Below, piece after piece: positions 1-14,346 of a stretch of DNA of 64,000 nucleotides. The notes beneath the pieces are model-generated. The model searched no databases. It had not been told where the DNA came from and saw nothing but the letters and a program-made list of their open reading frames with translations. Source of the DNA: Henriciella sp. AS95 (GTDB lineage Bacteria > Pseudomonadota > Alphaproteobacteria > Caulobacterales > Hyphomonadaceae); contig NZ_JBBMQM010000001.1 of assembly GCF_038900055.1 (NCBI RefSeq), positions 1,364,001 to 1,428,000 on the forward strand, in the 5' to 3' direction. The stretch's first letter is position 1, and every line of letters begins with the position of its first letter. Made by a program: the position numbers and the translations under genes.

Positions 1-726
1 GAAGGCGAAGGCCGCGCGCTCGAAGCTGCCCGCGCTGCCATCGACAATCCGCTGCTGGACGATGTTTCGATGAAGGGTGCCAAGGGCGTCCTGATCAACA
101 TCACTGGCGGCTATGACATGACCCTGTTTGAACTCGACGAAGCGGCCAATGAAATTCGCCGTGAAGTCGATCCAGACGCCAACATCATCCTTGGTTCCAC
201 CTTCGACCCGGAACTTGAAGGCCGCCTTCGCGTGTCTGTTGTTGCAGCAGGCATTGAAGTGGCTGGCGAGGCTGCGAGCCCGGTCGCCCACGCTGAAGCG
301 CCAGCGGCTGTTTCGGTCGAGGCCGCACCGGATGAGGCTGAGACAGAACAGCCAAAAGTCGTGGTCAGTGGAAGCGCCTCCGAACAGGATGACATGTTCG
401 AAAGCGACCCGCGTCCAGACTTCAAAGGTCGCTCACTTCCCCCAGCCCACATTGAGCGCGCTGAGGGCAGCGACCAGGTCTCCGCTGATCAGGCTTTTTC
501 GAGAACGCCGCAAAAATCTTCAAAACGGGACGAGGATGATGGCGGGGCAGGCTTTGCGAACCTTTTCGGCTGGCGCAAGGGCACCACACCGGGAGACAAT
601 GATGAGGGCGCCGTCGAGCAGCCTGAGAAGATTGTTTCCTCGCCCGACGACCATCCAAATGCCGCTCCATTCGATGACGCCGATCTTGAAATCCCGGCCT
701 TCCTGAGACGGTCTGCTAACCACTAG
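1..726 (+). CDS. ftsZ: Cell division protein FtsZ, 3' part
   Basis: The frame is open from base 1, so the 5' end of the gene lies outside the window. The visible part begins inside the tubulin-like C-terminal domain (stretch [20 protein letters not shown], then [20 protein letters not shown]). A long Ala/Glu/Pro-rich variable linker follows, and the end is the conserved C-terminal peptide [10 protein letters not shown], which in this family binds FtsA and other Z-ring partners. FtsZ is the GTP-dependent tubulin homologue that forms the cytokinetic ring. It is followed by a terminator and then lpxC, the usual proteobacterial end of the dcw cluster. Confidence 0.97.
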   Translation, partial: EGEGRALEAARAAIDNPLLDDVSMKGAKGVLINITGGYDMTLFELDEAANEIRREVDPDANIILGSTFDPELEGRLRVSVVAAGIEVAGEAASPVAHAEAPAAVSVEAAPDEAETEQPKVVVSGSASEQDDMFESDPRPDFKGRSLPPAHIERAEGSDQVSADQAFSRTPQKSSKRDEDDGGAGFANLFGWRKGTTPGDNDEGAVEQPEKIVSSPDDHPNAAPFDDADLEIPAFLRRSANH

Positions 727-766
727 AAGCAGCAGGTTTTGAAGCCTAAATTTTAACATGAAATCA

Positions 767-797
767 GGGCTCTGGGGTCTCCCGGAGCCCTTTTTGT
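767..797 (+). terminator. Rho-independent terminator after ftsZ
   Basis: GGGCTCTGGG (767-776) pairs with CCCGGAGCCC (781-790), with one G-T wobble and a 4-nt loop. A run of five T follows. It lies 40 bp after the ftsZ stop, so it would separate ftsZ from lpxC transcription. Confidence 0.85.
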
Positions 798-876
798 AAT
801 AAAGCGCAATACTCCTTGTTTTGAAGCTGGACGATGACTCCCTTCATAAGAACCATGACAAAGGGGCGTCCTTCTC

Positions 877-1791
877 ATGAGTAGCGTGCAATTCCAGCAA
901 ACCATCAATTGTCCTGTCGTTTGCGCAGGCGTTGGCGTTCACAGCGGTGAGCGCGCGCGCATCGTGATGAAACCGGCCAAGGCTGGAACAGGTATCCGTT
1001 TCCGCCGGACAGATATTTCTGACCGTGACAATGAGATTGTTGCGCGCGGAGATCAGGTCTCGGAAGTCCAGCTTGGAACGACGCTGCGCAATGAAGCTGG
1101 CATCACCGTCGCCACTGTTGAGCACCTTCTGGCCGCTTGCGCCGGCGTTGGTGTCGACAATCTCATGATCGAGATTGATGGGCCGGAAGTACCCATCATG
1201 GATGGCTCTTCAGCCGTCTATTGTGAGCTGTTGCTGTCGGCGGGGCTGCGCGAGCAGAGCGCGCTGCGCAGCCGTATCCGCATCCTTGAAGAGATCGAAG
1301 TCACTGACGGTGTGAAGGTGGCGCGTCTCAGCCCGTCCGATGACAATTATCTTTCAATCCACGCCAAGATCGAATTTGAAAGCCGCGCGATCGGCACGCA
1401 GCAGATGTCCATGCGCCTGTCTCCGGGCATGTTCGCACGTGATATTGCCTTCGCCCGGACATTCGGCTTCGCCAAAGACGTCGAAAAACTGCAAGCAATG
1501 GGTCTGGCGCGTGGTGGATCACTCGACAATGCGGTTGTCCTTGACGGTGATGACATCGTGAACCCTGAAGGCTTGCGCACGAATGACGAGTTCATTCGTC
1601 ACAAGATCCTCGATGCAATTGGTGATCTGATGCTGGCCGGTGCGCCCATCGCTGGCGTGTACGAAGCGCGTCAGCCCGGACATGCGCTGAACAACAAACT
1701 GGTCTGTGCACTGCTGGATCGTCCTGCAGCCTGGTGTTGGGAAACCGATGAGGCCCTCGCCACGCACGCTGTTACCGCCGCCCATCTTTAA
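877..1791 (+). CDS. lpxC: UDP-3-O-acyl-N-acetylglucosamine deacetylase
   Basis: LpxC is the zinc-dependent deacetylase for the committed step of lipid A synthesis, in the cytoplasm. The 304-residue length is normal for the family. The zinc ligands are visible: H83 in TVEHLLAA, and H242 and D246 in the HKILDAIGD motif. H269 matches the catalytic base region (QPGHALNN). The N-terminal half begins with the typical CAGVGVHSG turn. The gene stands downstream of ftsZ, as in most proteobacteria. The ATG at 877 has a purine-rich AAAGGGG upstream. Confidence 0.97.
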   Translation: MSSVQFQQTINCPVVCAGVGVHSGERARIVMKPAKAGTGIRFRRTDISDRDNEIVARGDQVSEVQLGTTLRNEAGITVATVEHLLAACAGVGVDNLMIEIDGPEVPIMDGSSAVYCELLLSAGLREQSALRSRIRILEEIEVTDGVKVARLSPSDDNYLSIHAKIEFESRAIGTQQMSMRLSPGMFARDIAFARTFGFAKDVEKLQAMGLARGGSLDNAVVLDGDDIVNPEGLRTNDEFIRHKILDAIGDLMLAGAPIAGVYEARQPGHALNNKLVCALLDRPAAWCWETDEALATHAVTAAHL

Positions 1792-1838
1792 GCGTCTATC
1801 GCGTTCAAATTGTGTGAGTTCAGGAAACGGGCGCCCGT

Positions 1839-2291
1839 CTATTCGGCGGGCAGGCCGTTGGATGGCTGAATAGGCGCCGCGCTCAGGCTTACGGCCTCAT
1901 CGACATCATCAGCCTCTGCAAGAGTCCGGATCATGGTTTGAATGGCGGCGCGCACGCGCTCATCCTTGATCTTGGTCAAACTCCGCACGCAATCTATCGC
2001 GAAGCGCGATGAAGACGCGATCTCGTCGTCGGCAGGGTCCTGAGTGTCGTGGAGACCTTCGAAAAACCAGCCCGGAGAAATGTCGAGTTCCGCCGCGAGC
2101 AGATAGAGTCTGCCAGCGCTGACGCGGTTGGCACCGGTCTCGTATTTCTGGATTTGCTGATAGGAAACGCCGAGCGCTTCGCCAAGCTGGTCCTGGGTAA
2201 GGCCAGACAGAATTCTGCGGCGGCGGATTCGCTCGCCGACAATTGTATCAACTTCTGAGGCGGCGAAACCGCTATTTTCCTTCGTCGTCAT
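1839..2291 (-). CDS. XRE-family HTH transcriptional regulator
   Basis: This is a small (150 aa) DNA-binding protein with a Cro/CI-type helix-turn-helix at about residues 17-72 (LTQDQLGEALGVSYQQIQKY). An alpha-helical tail of about 75 residues follows. Small XRE proteins of this form are common in alphaproteobacteria, and targets cannot be read from sequence. I chose the ATG at 2291, which gives MTTKENSG. The longest frame would add 39 residues without family character. The gene is divergent from bamD, sharing an upstream region of about 180 bp, so autoregulation or control of bamD is possible but unproven. Confidence 0.85.
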   Translation of the reverse strand: MTTKENSGFAASEVDTIVGERIRRRRILSGLTQDQLGEALGVSYQQIQKYETGANRVSAGRLYLLAAELDISPGWFFEGLHDTQDPADDEIASSSRFAIDCVRSLTKIKDERVRAAIQTMIRTLAEADDVDEAVSLSAAPIQPSNGLPAE

Positions 2292-2472
2292 TGCTATCGG
2301 CCTTGATCGCCGGGCGCCTATCGTTCCCGGTTTCGGCGTGGTCCAAATCGGATGGTAGTCCGTTCGGTCAAAATAACAAGGAATGTGAACAGAAGTTCCT
2401 GCACGCACCCACTTTACATCAGCCGCTCCAGCGGCAAAGTGCAGACCACTCTAGTGGACAGTGGACATATCC

Positions 2473-3294
2473 ATGAAGTTGAAGTCGTCATCCCTTCTCG
2501 TCATCGCGACAGCTACCCTGGCCGTGAGCGCCTGTAGCTCCAGCCGCAAAGCACGGGACCTTGCCTATGTCGAACGGCCGGTGGAAGCGCTTTACAATGC
2601 CGGCGCTGAGGAACTGGACAAGCGGGACTATATCAGCGCGATTGAGCTCTTTAACGAAGTCGAGCGCCAGCACCCATATTCCGAATGGGCGCGCCGCTCC
2701 ACGCTGATGTCCGCTTATGCCTCCTACCGCTCTCGCCGGTATGATGATGCGGTATCGACGGCTCAGCGCTACCTGTCGCTCAATCCGGCCGGTCAGGGCG
2801 CGCCTTATGCGTATTACATCATTTCGCTCAGCTACTTCCAGCAGATCGTCGACGTCGGCCGTGACCAGAAGACAACCGAACTCGCCCTGGCCGCGCTGAA
2901 CGATGTTGTCCGCCGCTTCCCGCAGACCGACTATGCGCGTGATGCTGAAGTGAAGATCGACATGGTCCGCGATCAGCTCGCTGGCAAGGAGATGGAGATC
3001 GGCCGTTGGTATCTGCGCCGGAATGAACATCTGGCCGCAGTGAACAGGTTCAAAACCGTGGTCGAAGACTTCGACACCACCACCCATACGCCCGAGGCCC
3101 TCCACCGTCTGGTCGAGGCTTACCTCTCGCTTGGCTTGCGTGACCAGGCCGTGGCTGCTGCTTCCGTGCTCGGCTACAATTATCCGAATTCGCCCTGGTA
3201 CGAGATGAGCTATGACCTCATCGAGAACAACAGCTCAGGGGCCCAGCGGACGTCATCTGAACGGACGCTGCTGCAGAAGCTGACCCCTTGGTAG
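2473..3294 (+). CDS. bamD: Outer membrane assembly lipoprotein BamD
   Basis: BamD is the essential TPR lipoprotein of the BAM complex that inserts beta-barrel proteins into the outer membrane. The N-terminus is a lipoprotein signal with lipobox VSAC, and C21 is the lipidated residue. TPR-like helices follow (ALYNAGAEELDKRDYISAIE; FPQTDYARDAEVKIDMVRDQLAGKE). Length (273 aa) is normal. A GTG at 2461 would add four residues, but the ATG at 2473 gives the cleaner signal peptide. The next gene is recN; bamD-recN-ligA is a common alphaproteobacterial order. Confidence 0.95.
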   Translation: MKLKSSSLLVIATATLAVSACSSSRKARDLAYVERPVEALYNAGAEELDKRDYISAIELFNEVERQHPYSEWARRSTLMSAYASYRSRRYDDAVSTAQRYLSLNPAGQGAPYAYYIISLSYFQQIVDVGRDQKTTELALAALNDVVRRFPQTDYARDAEVKIDMVRDQLAGKEMEIGRWYLRRNEHLAAVNRFKTVVEDFDTTTHTPEALHRLVEAYLSLGLRDQAVAAASVLGYNYPNSPWYEMSYDLIENNSSGAQRTSSERTLLQKLTPW

Positions 3295-3314
3295 CGGTCT
3301 AAACAAGACCTCTT

Positions 3315-3329
3315 GTTCTCTTTTTGTTC
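3315..3329 (+). promoter_or_regulatory. LexA (SOS) box upstream of recN
   Basis: The sequence reads GTTC (3315-3318), a 7-nt spacer, and GTTC (3326-3329). This is an exact match to the direct-repeat LexA operator of alphaproteobacteria. It ends 17 bp before the recN start codon, so LexA bound there should block recN transcription until DNA damage. Confidence 0.88.
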
Positions 3330-3346
3330 CAGTGTTATGAGGGCGC

Positions 3347-8957
<5,611 letters not shown>

Positions 8958-9000
8958 GCGGCTAATCTAGTGCTTCCAGTGGAGAAGCGGAAGAACTTGT

Positions 9001-9861
9001 TCAGTGCGGCTTGCGAAAGACGAGGCTTGCCCAGCCGTCCTTGCGGATACGTTTGACGAGGCTGAGGCCGTGGCCGGTATATGCGTCGCGCACCAGTGGT
9101 TCCTGATGTGCCAGCAGGCCGGACAGGATGACGTGGCCGCCCGGCGCGGTCAGGTGAGCGATGGTTGGGCAAAGCCCGACGAGCGGACGGAACAGGATGT
9201 TTGCGAAAACAAGATCGTACGGCGCATCCGCGCGAAGCGTGGCATTGACGCCGCCAGCGGTCTCGAATGTCTTGAATGCGTTCGCAACATGGTTCTTCGC
9301 CGCGTTTTCATTGGCGACCCGGACGCTGTCGGCGTCGATTTCCGTGCCCCACGCCCGCTTGGACCCGGCCTTGATCGCGGCAATGGCGAGCACGCCTGAG
9401 CCGGTGCCGATATCCAGCACTTTTTGCGGGCGTCCCACCTTCAACACATGTTCCAGACCGATCAGGCAGCCAAGCGTCGTGCCGTGGTGGCCGGTCCCGA
9501 AAGCGGGGCCAGCTTCGATCAGGATTGGTGTCTTGCCCGGCGCCGACTTGGCCAGAGCATGGCTACCGGCGACGATGAAACGTCCAGCGTCGACCGGTGG
9601 AAGGCCTTCCAGGGAGACGGTCACCCAATCGCGGTCTTCCAGCTCTTCGACAACCGGGTTGAGGTCTGGAGAGGTTTCCAGGATCAGCGCCTTGCACGCT
9701 TCGGCGTCATCGGCGTCTTCCGCGTAAGCGTCGAGGCGCCAGGCATGGCGGCCTTCTTCTTTCGCATCGACGGCGCCAGCAGGGGAAGGGTCAGCCCAGG
9801 CGAGGGCGTCCCACGCCGCTTCAATGGCCTCACGCGGGCCTTTTGCAGATATCTGATACAT
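9001..9861 (-). CDS. prmA: Ribosomal protein L11 methyltransferase
   Basis: PrmA methylates lysines and the N-terminus of ribosomal protein L11 using S-adenosylmethionine. The class I methyltransferase fold is clear: motif I VLDIGTGSGVLAIAA, the preceding FGTGHHGTT typical of PrmA, and the catalytic-loop motif VFANILFRPL. The N-terminal about 100 residues correspond to the substrate-recognition domain. Length (286 aa) is normal. It is divergent from the cyclophilin gene and leads into the aminopeptidase gene. Confidence 0.95.
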   Translation of the reverse strand: MYQISAKGPREAIEAAWDALAWADPSPAGAVDAKEEGRHAWRLDAYAEDADDAEACKALILETSPDLNPVVEELEDRDWVTVSLEGLPPVDAGRFIVAGSHALAKSAPGKTPILIEAGPAFGTGHHGTTLGCLIGLEHVLKVGRPQKVLDIGTGSGVLAIAAIKAGSKRAWGTEIDADSVRVANENAAKNHVANAFKTFETAGGVNATLRADAPYDLVFANILFRPLVGLCPTIAHLTAPGGHVILSGLLAHQEPLVRDAYTGHGLSLVKRIRKDGWASLVFRKPH

Positions 9862-9935
9862 TGCGGCAAGCGCATAGCAGAGCGCGCAAAACCTCGATAG
9901 TCTTCATGTGTCGACCGGGAATCAGGGAGCAGGCA

Positions 9936-10826
9936 ATGACGCGTTTCATCTGGCAAGCGATGCTGGTGTGCCTTGTGGCAACTGCGATTGGCATCATCTC
10001 GCTGCCTGGGTCTGCGCAGGAGACCGATGCCGGTGTGGAGGTCCTGCCTGAATGGCGGCCGATCCAGGCTGAGAACCTGCTGCTTATTGAGACAGAACAC
10101 GGGACGATCAGCATCGAGCTCAATCCGGACTTTGCGCCCGCTCATGTTGATCGTATGCGCAAGCTGGCCTTTGGCGGCATCATGGCCGGTAATCGCTTCT
10201 ATCGCGTGATTGACGGATTCGTTGCTCAGGGTGGCTTCCAGGACGAGACCGCTATTCTCGATTGGCCGAACCTCACCAATGAAAATGACAGGCCCTATTC
10301 GTCAGGTCGCTTCACGCCGCTCGGAAATAAAGATCTCTTCGCCCCCGAAGTTGGCCACATTACTGGTTTTCCGGTCGGCCGCAGCGAATTGATCGGGCGC
10401 GAATGGTTGCTTCATTGTCCGGGCGCAATCGCGATGGCGCGAGATGTCGATCCAGACAGCGGTTCGACCGAATTCTACATCGTTCTTGATGCCCAGCGCT
10501 ATCTTGACAGAAACCTCACAGTCTTTGGCCGCGTCATTGACGGGATGGAACATGTCCAGGCGCTCCAGCGCGGCAGTCGCGAGATCGAGAATGGTGTGAT
10601 CCAACCCCCATTGCAGGGTGACGTTATCCTGTCTTTCCGGATGGCATCCGACCTTCCGGAAGAGGCGCGGCCGAAATGGGAGGCGATGGTGACTGGCAGC
10701 CAGGCCTTTGAGGACTTCAAGCGCTCAAAGCGGATCAGGAACGACGAATTCTTCTATCGTAAGCCGCCGGAAATCCTGGACATTTGCAGTTTTAGCGTGC
10801 CGGTCCGCCGCGTCGAAACAGAGTAA
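9936..10826 (+). CDS. Secreted cyclophilin-type peptidyl-prolyl isomerase
   Basis: Cyclophilin-fold proline isomerase exported to the periplasm. Residues 1-28 form a signal peptide (hydrophobic core AMLVCLVATAIGIISL, probable cleavage after Ala-Gln near residue 28). Family motifs follow: FYRVIDGFVAQGGFQD and IAMARDVDPDSGSTEFYIVL. It is longer than the minimal domain (296 aa) because of an insertion between these motifs and a C-terminal extension. I chose the ATG at 9936 because of the purine-rich GGGAGCAGG before it; the frame upstream overlaps prmA. Confidence 0.92.
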   Translation: MTRFIWQAMLVCLVATAIGIISLPGSAQETDAGVEVLPEWRPIQAENLLLIETEHGTISIELNPDFAPAHVDRMRKLAFGGIMAGNRFYRVIDGFVAQGGFQDETAILDWPNLTNENDRPYSSGRFTPLGNKDLFAPEVGHITGFPVGRSELIGREWLLHCPGAIAMARDVDPDSGSTEFYIVLDAQRYLDRNLTVFGRVIDGMEHVQALQRGSREIENGVIQPPLQGDVILSFRMASDLPEEARPKWEAMVTGSQAFEDFKRSKRIRNDEFFYRKPPEILDICSFSVPVRRVETE

Positions 10827-10893
10827 CGTCCTTGGCTGATAGACCAATTTCTGCCCTATGCGCAGCAGAGCAAAACCGTCTAAGAGTGTCGCC

Positions 10894-11703
10894 ATGACTT
10901 CAGGACTGAAAATCGCAATTGCCGGGATCGCCGGACGGATGGGCCAACAACTGGCAAATGCGGCCATTGACGGCGGTCACATCCTTGCAGGCGCGAGCGA
11001 AGCACCCGGCTCGCCAAACATTGGCAAGACGGTCGGCGAAGTGCTCGCCCGGCCGGGTCTGTCCACCTCCATCAGCGACAGTGTCGAAGACGCCGCGAAG
11101 AAAGCCGATATATGGATCGACTTTACCACACCAAAGGCGACGCTTGCCGCTCTGGCGGCCCTGCGCAAGACAAGCGTCCAGGCTGTTATCATTGGCACGA
11201 CTGGCTTTGACGCGGCCGCCGAAGCAGAGATCTCAGAAGCGGCAGGTGACCTCGCAATCGTCAAGGCTGGCAATTATTCGCTGGGTGTGAACCTGCTCTG
11301 CGCGCTCACAAAACGGGCCGCGCAAAGTCTTGGTGAAGACTGGGATATCGAGGTCCTCGAAACGCATCACCGGCGCAAAGTCGACGCGCCGTCTGGAACG
11401 GCGCTCATGCTGGGGGATGCGGCTGCAAGCGGGCGGGGCGCTGACCTCAAAACGCTGCGCTCAGAGCCTTATGATGGACCCGATGCAAAGCGGGAGCCTG
11501 GAAAGATCGGCTTTGCCGTGCGCCGTTCTGGCGGGGTCATCGGAGAGCATGAAGTCACGTTTGGCAGCGATATGGAAATCGTGTCGCTTTCCCATACGGC
11601 GCTCGACCGGGCTGTTTTCGCCAATGGAGCACTGGCCGCTGCCCGCTGGGCGATCCGCCAGTCGCCGGGTCTTTATGATATGAGCGACGTGCTCGGACTC
11701 TGA
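10894..11703 (+). CDS. dapB: 4-hydroxy-tetrahydrodipicolinate reductase
   Basis: DapB reduces hydroxytetrahydrodipicolinate with NAD(P)H in the lysine/diaminopimelate pathway. The dinucleotide-binding motif GIAGRMG lies at residues 11-17. The catalytic His/Lys motif is ETHHRRKVDAPSGTA. The 269-residue form from the ATG at 10894 matches the family length; the upstream ATG would add 12 residues outside the fold. No partner biosynthetic gene is adjacent. Confidence 0.96.
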   Translation: MTSGLKIAIAGIAGRMGQQLANAAIDGGHILAGASEAPGSPNIGKTVGEVLARPGLSTSISDSVEDAAKKADIWIDFTTPKATLAALAALRKTSVQAVIIGTTGFDAAAEAEISEAAGDLAIVKAGNYSLGVNLLCALTKRAAQSLGEDWDIEVLETHHRRKVDAPSGTALMLGDAAASGRGADLKTLRSEPYDGPDAKREPGKIGFAVRRSGGVIGEHEVTFGSDMEIVSLSHTALDRAVFANGALAAARWAIRQSPGLYDMSDVLGL

Positions 11704-11781
11704 CGCAACGGCATAGATTGCATTTACTCTGCGGAAGGCGGCTAGCTGATCCCATTCGATCAATGCCTTCGGGAGACATTC

Positions 11782-13026
11782 ATGGCAGACGCATACATAA
11801 TTGACGCGGTTCGCACGCCGCGTGGCATCGGTAAGGTTGGCAAAGGCTCGCTTGCCCACCTGCATCCACAACATCTCAGCGCCACGGTGCTGGCTGCAAT
11901 CCGTGACCGCAACAATCTCGACACCGCGACCGTCGATGATGTGATCTGGGGCACGAGTTCCCAGCGCGGCGCACAAGGGGCTGACATGGGCCGCATGGCG
12001 GCGCTCGACGCCGGCTACGACGTGACGGCTTCCGGCGTCACGCTCGATCGTTTCTGTGGCTCGGGCATCACGACGGTTTCGCTCGCTGCGGCTCAAATCA
12101 TGTCCGGCATGGAAGACTGCGTCGTCGCAGGCGGCTGTGAGATGATGAGCTACACCGCTGCGACTGCAGACCCGAAGAACCCGCCCATGATGGATGCAGG
12201 CAACCTTCACCTGCGCGAACTTCATCCGCAGTCCCAGCAGGGCTGTTGCGCTGATGCCATCGCGACCCTTGAGGGCATCGACCGTGAAGCTCTTGATCAA
12301 CTTGCCGTCGTCTCGCAGCAGCGCGCCAAGATGGCCATGGATGAAGGCCGTTTCGACAAGTCCGTGATCCCTGTCTACAACCGCGACGGCACGCTGGCGC
12401 TCGACAAGGACGAGTTCCCGCGCCCCAGCACGACGATGGAAAGCCTGTCTGGCCTCAAGACCGTCTTCAACATGTTCTGGGATGTGCCGGTCGACGACAA
12501 GGGTCTGACCTATGGCAACATGATCGAGAAGAAGTATCCGCAACTGAAGGACGGCGTGGACCACGTCCATCACGCTGGTAACTCTTCCGGCGTCGTCGAT
12601 GGCGCAGCAGCGATCCTCGTCACCTCGAAAGAGTATGCTGACAAGCATGGCCTTAAGCCGCGCGCCCGGATTGTTGCGACCTGCAATATGGGCGACGACC
12701 CGACGCTGATGCTCAACGCACCGGTGCCGGCTGCGAAGAAAGTCCTCGAAAAGGCTGGCCTGACAACGGACGATATCGACGTTTACGAGATCAACGAAGC
12801 CTTCTCTGTCGTCGCAGAGAAGTTCATCCGCGACCTCAAGCTCGACCGCGAGAAGGTCAACATCAATGGCGGTGCGATGGCGCTCGGCCACCCAATCGGC
12901 GCGACCGGCTCCATCCTGATCGGCACGGCCCTGGATGAGCTGGAGCGCTCCGGTGGCAAGTATGGTCTCGTGACCATGTGCGCCGCGGGCGGCATGGCCC
13001 CGGCCATCATCATCGAACGTATATAG
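11782..13026 (+). CDS. Acetyl-CoA C-acyltransferase (thiolase)
   Basis: A 414-residue thiolase that condenses or cleaves acyl-CoA. The nucleophilic C92 lies in RFCGSGI. The second catalytic pair is H370 (ALGHPIGATGS) and C400 (CAAGGMAPA). The N-terminal signature is DAVRTPRGIGKVGKGSLAHL. It stands alone rather than beside a FadB-type hydratase, so whether it serves beta-oxidation or acetoacetyl-CoA formation cannot be decided here. A clear ribosome binding site (GGGAGA) precedes the ATG. Confidence 0.94.
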   Translation: MADAYIIDAVRTPRGIGKVGKGSLAHLHPQHLSATVLAAIRDRNNLDTATVDDVIWGTSSQRGAQGADMGRMAALDAGYDVTASGVTLDRFCGSGITTVSLAAAQIMSGMEDCVVAGGCEMMSYTAATADPKNPPMMDAGNLHLRELHPQSQQGCCADAIATLEGIDREALDQLAVVSQQRAKMAMDEGRFDKSVIPVYNRDGTLALDKDEFPRPSTTMESLSGLKTVFNMFWDVPVDDKGLTYGNMIEKKYPQLKDGVDHVHHAGNSSGVVDGAAAILVTSKEYADKHGLKPRARIVATCNMGDDPTLMLNAPVPAAKKVLEKAGLTTDDIDVYEINEAFSVVAEKFIRDLKLDREKVNINGGAMALGHPIGATGSILIGTALDELERSGGKYGLVTMCAAGGMAPAIIIERI

Positions 13027-13081
13027 AGCTTTTGTTTCCGGCTGTTTGGCCGGGACTACTCATTCCGTTCTGACCTGATTT

Positions 13082-13125
13082 CCTCCGAAAGCCCGCCTCT
13101 AATGACAGAGGCGAGTTTTCGGAGG
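13082..13125 (+). promoter_or_regulatory. Two-stage hairpin covering the ribosome binding site of the next gene
   Basis: CCTCCGAAA (13082-13090) pairs perfectly with TTTCGGAGG (13117-13125). Inside it, after a 3/3 internal loop, CGCCTCT (13094-13100) pairs with AGAGGCG (13107-13113) around the loop AATGAC. The last arm carries GGAGG, the ribosome binding site of the gene starting at 13131, and is followed by TTTT. The same element can therefore act as the thiolase terminator or mask the downstream initiation site. The folding is by eye, not by energy calculation. Confidence 0.7.
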
Positions 13126-13130
13126 TTTTC

Positions 13131-14219
13131 ATGTCGACGCTATCAAAATCCATCATCAGGGTGGCCCTGGCTGGCGGTATCGCGGCCATGTCGATGTTCA
13201 CCGCGAATGCGCAACCGAAGGATATGCGCTTCAAGGTCACAGAGATCATGGACCCGACGGGATTCGAGAAGCCCATCGTCGCCGCGACCTCGGTCATCCC
13301 TGCTGACTGGACGACCGAAGGCGGGATTGTCTGGCAGATGGGCATGGACTGCAATAAGGGCTTTCGAACCGACTGGACCGCGACCTCTGCTGACGGTGAA
13401 GCCATGATCCGTATGCTCCCGCAGACGAGCTGGCGCTTCAATAATCAGGGCATGCCGGTCGGTCAGGGGTGCATACCTGCAGCCATTAATTCCGCCGATG
13501 AGTATGTGCAGGGCTTTATCGGCCAGCTCGACAGCCCTCAGATCGTCAGTGTGGAGCGCGATCCGGCGACCTCCGAAGCCCTCGCCAAGCCACCGTTTAC
13601 TTACGAGATGCAGGGCGATCCTTATTCCAAGAACTGGTGGGACGCCGCCAGCGTGACATTCGACTACAAGCGCGACGGCAAGGACTACACCGCTGCGATG
13701 ATCGTCTTTTCGACGCACAGCTATATGCTTAGCGGACACAGCTTCGGCTTCGGACAGCCTCTGGAGGCTGGATATGGTGCTGCAGTGGTTCAAATCCTGA
13801 TCGCAGCGCCGAAAGATCAGATCGAAGACTATGTGCCAGCTTTTATGCTGTTCCTGAAGAATTACCGTTCCAACCCTGAATGGGATCGTCGGATTCAGGC
13901 GTATCTCGAAGCCTCACGGCCCAAAAACACCCCTCGCCAGCCGAGTGCGAGCTCTGTCGTCTCCAATACGTATGACGAGATTTCCGACATCACCTTCAAT
14001 GGCTGGAAAAAGCGAAATGAAATCACCTCATCAAGCCCGCGCGAGACGAGTGAGTGGATCCGCGGCGTTGAAACCTACAATGCCAACACGCCGAGCGGTC
14101 AGATCGAGCTGCCACAGGGATACGACCGTGCGTTCGAGATGAATGATGGCAGTTTTGTTGTCACAAACGACGCCTTCTTCGAAACGCTGGACGGGCGTGA
14201 GCTCTCGGTGACGCAATAG
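13131..14219 (+). CDS. Secreted protein of unknown function
   Basis: I do not recognise the family. The 362-residue product has a signal peptide (hydrophobic core VALAGGIAAMSMFTANA, probable cleavage after residue 27). A soluble globular body with scattered Trp/Tyr follows, so the mature protein is probably periplasmic. The region around residues 260-285 is Pro/Ser-rich and looks like a linker. The C-terminal part ends in a short motif (GQIELPQGYDRAFEMNDGSF) resembling the closing segment of some other uncharacterised secreted proteins. Its ribosome binding site is buried in a strong hairpin. It precedes a response regulator gene by 127 bp. Confidence 0.8.
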   Translation: MSTLSKSIIRVALAGGIAAMSMFTANAQPKDMRFKVTEIMDPTGFEKPIVAATSVIPADWTTEGGIVWQMGMDCNKGFRTDWTATSADGEAMIRMLPQTSWRFNNQGMPVGQGCIPAAINSADEYVQGFIGQLDSPQIVSVERDPATSEALAKPPFTYEMQGDPYSKNWWDAASVTFDYKRDGKDYTAAMIVFSTHSYMLSGHSFGFGQPLEAGYGAAVVQILIAAPKDQIEDYVPAFMLFLKNYRSNPEWDRRIQAYLEASRPKNTPRQPSASSVVSNTYDEISDITFNGWKKRNEITSSSPRETSEWIRGVETYNANTPSGQIELPQGYDRAFEMNDGSFVVTNDAFFETLDGRELSVTQ

Positions 14220-14346
14220 ACCGTTCTGCGCGAGAGATCGTATTTCCATCAAATTTCAAGGATCGGCTGAACCATAACTCCATCTCTGTGTGCCATATCG
14301 GGCCGTAACGAAATGACCCAATGGGTCCGAAACACGGGTGAGATAT

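Noticed and set aside
2400-2472. Short direct and inverted repeats (AGGAA/TTCCT, CCACT/AGTGG) before bamD
   Set aside because: Too short and common in this composition to support an operator on their own.
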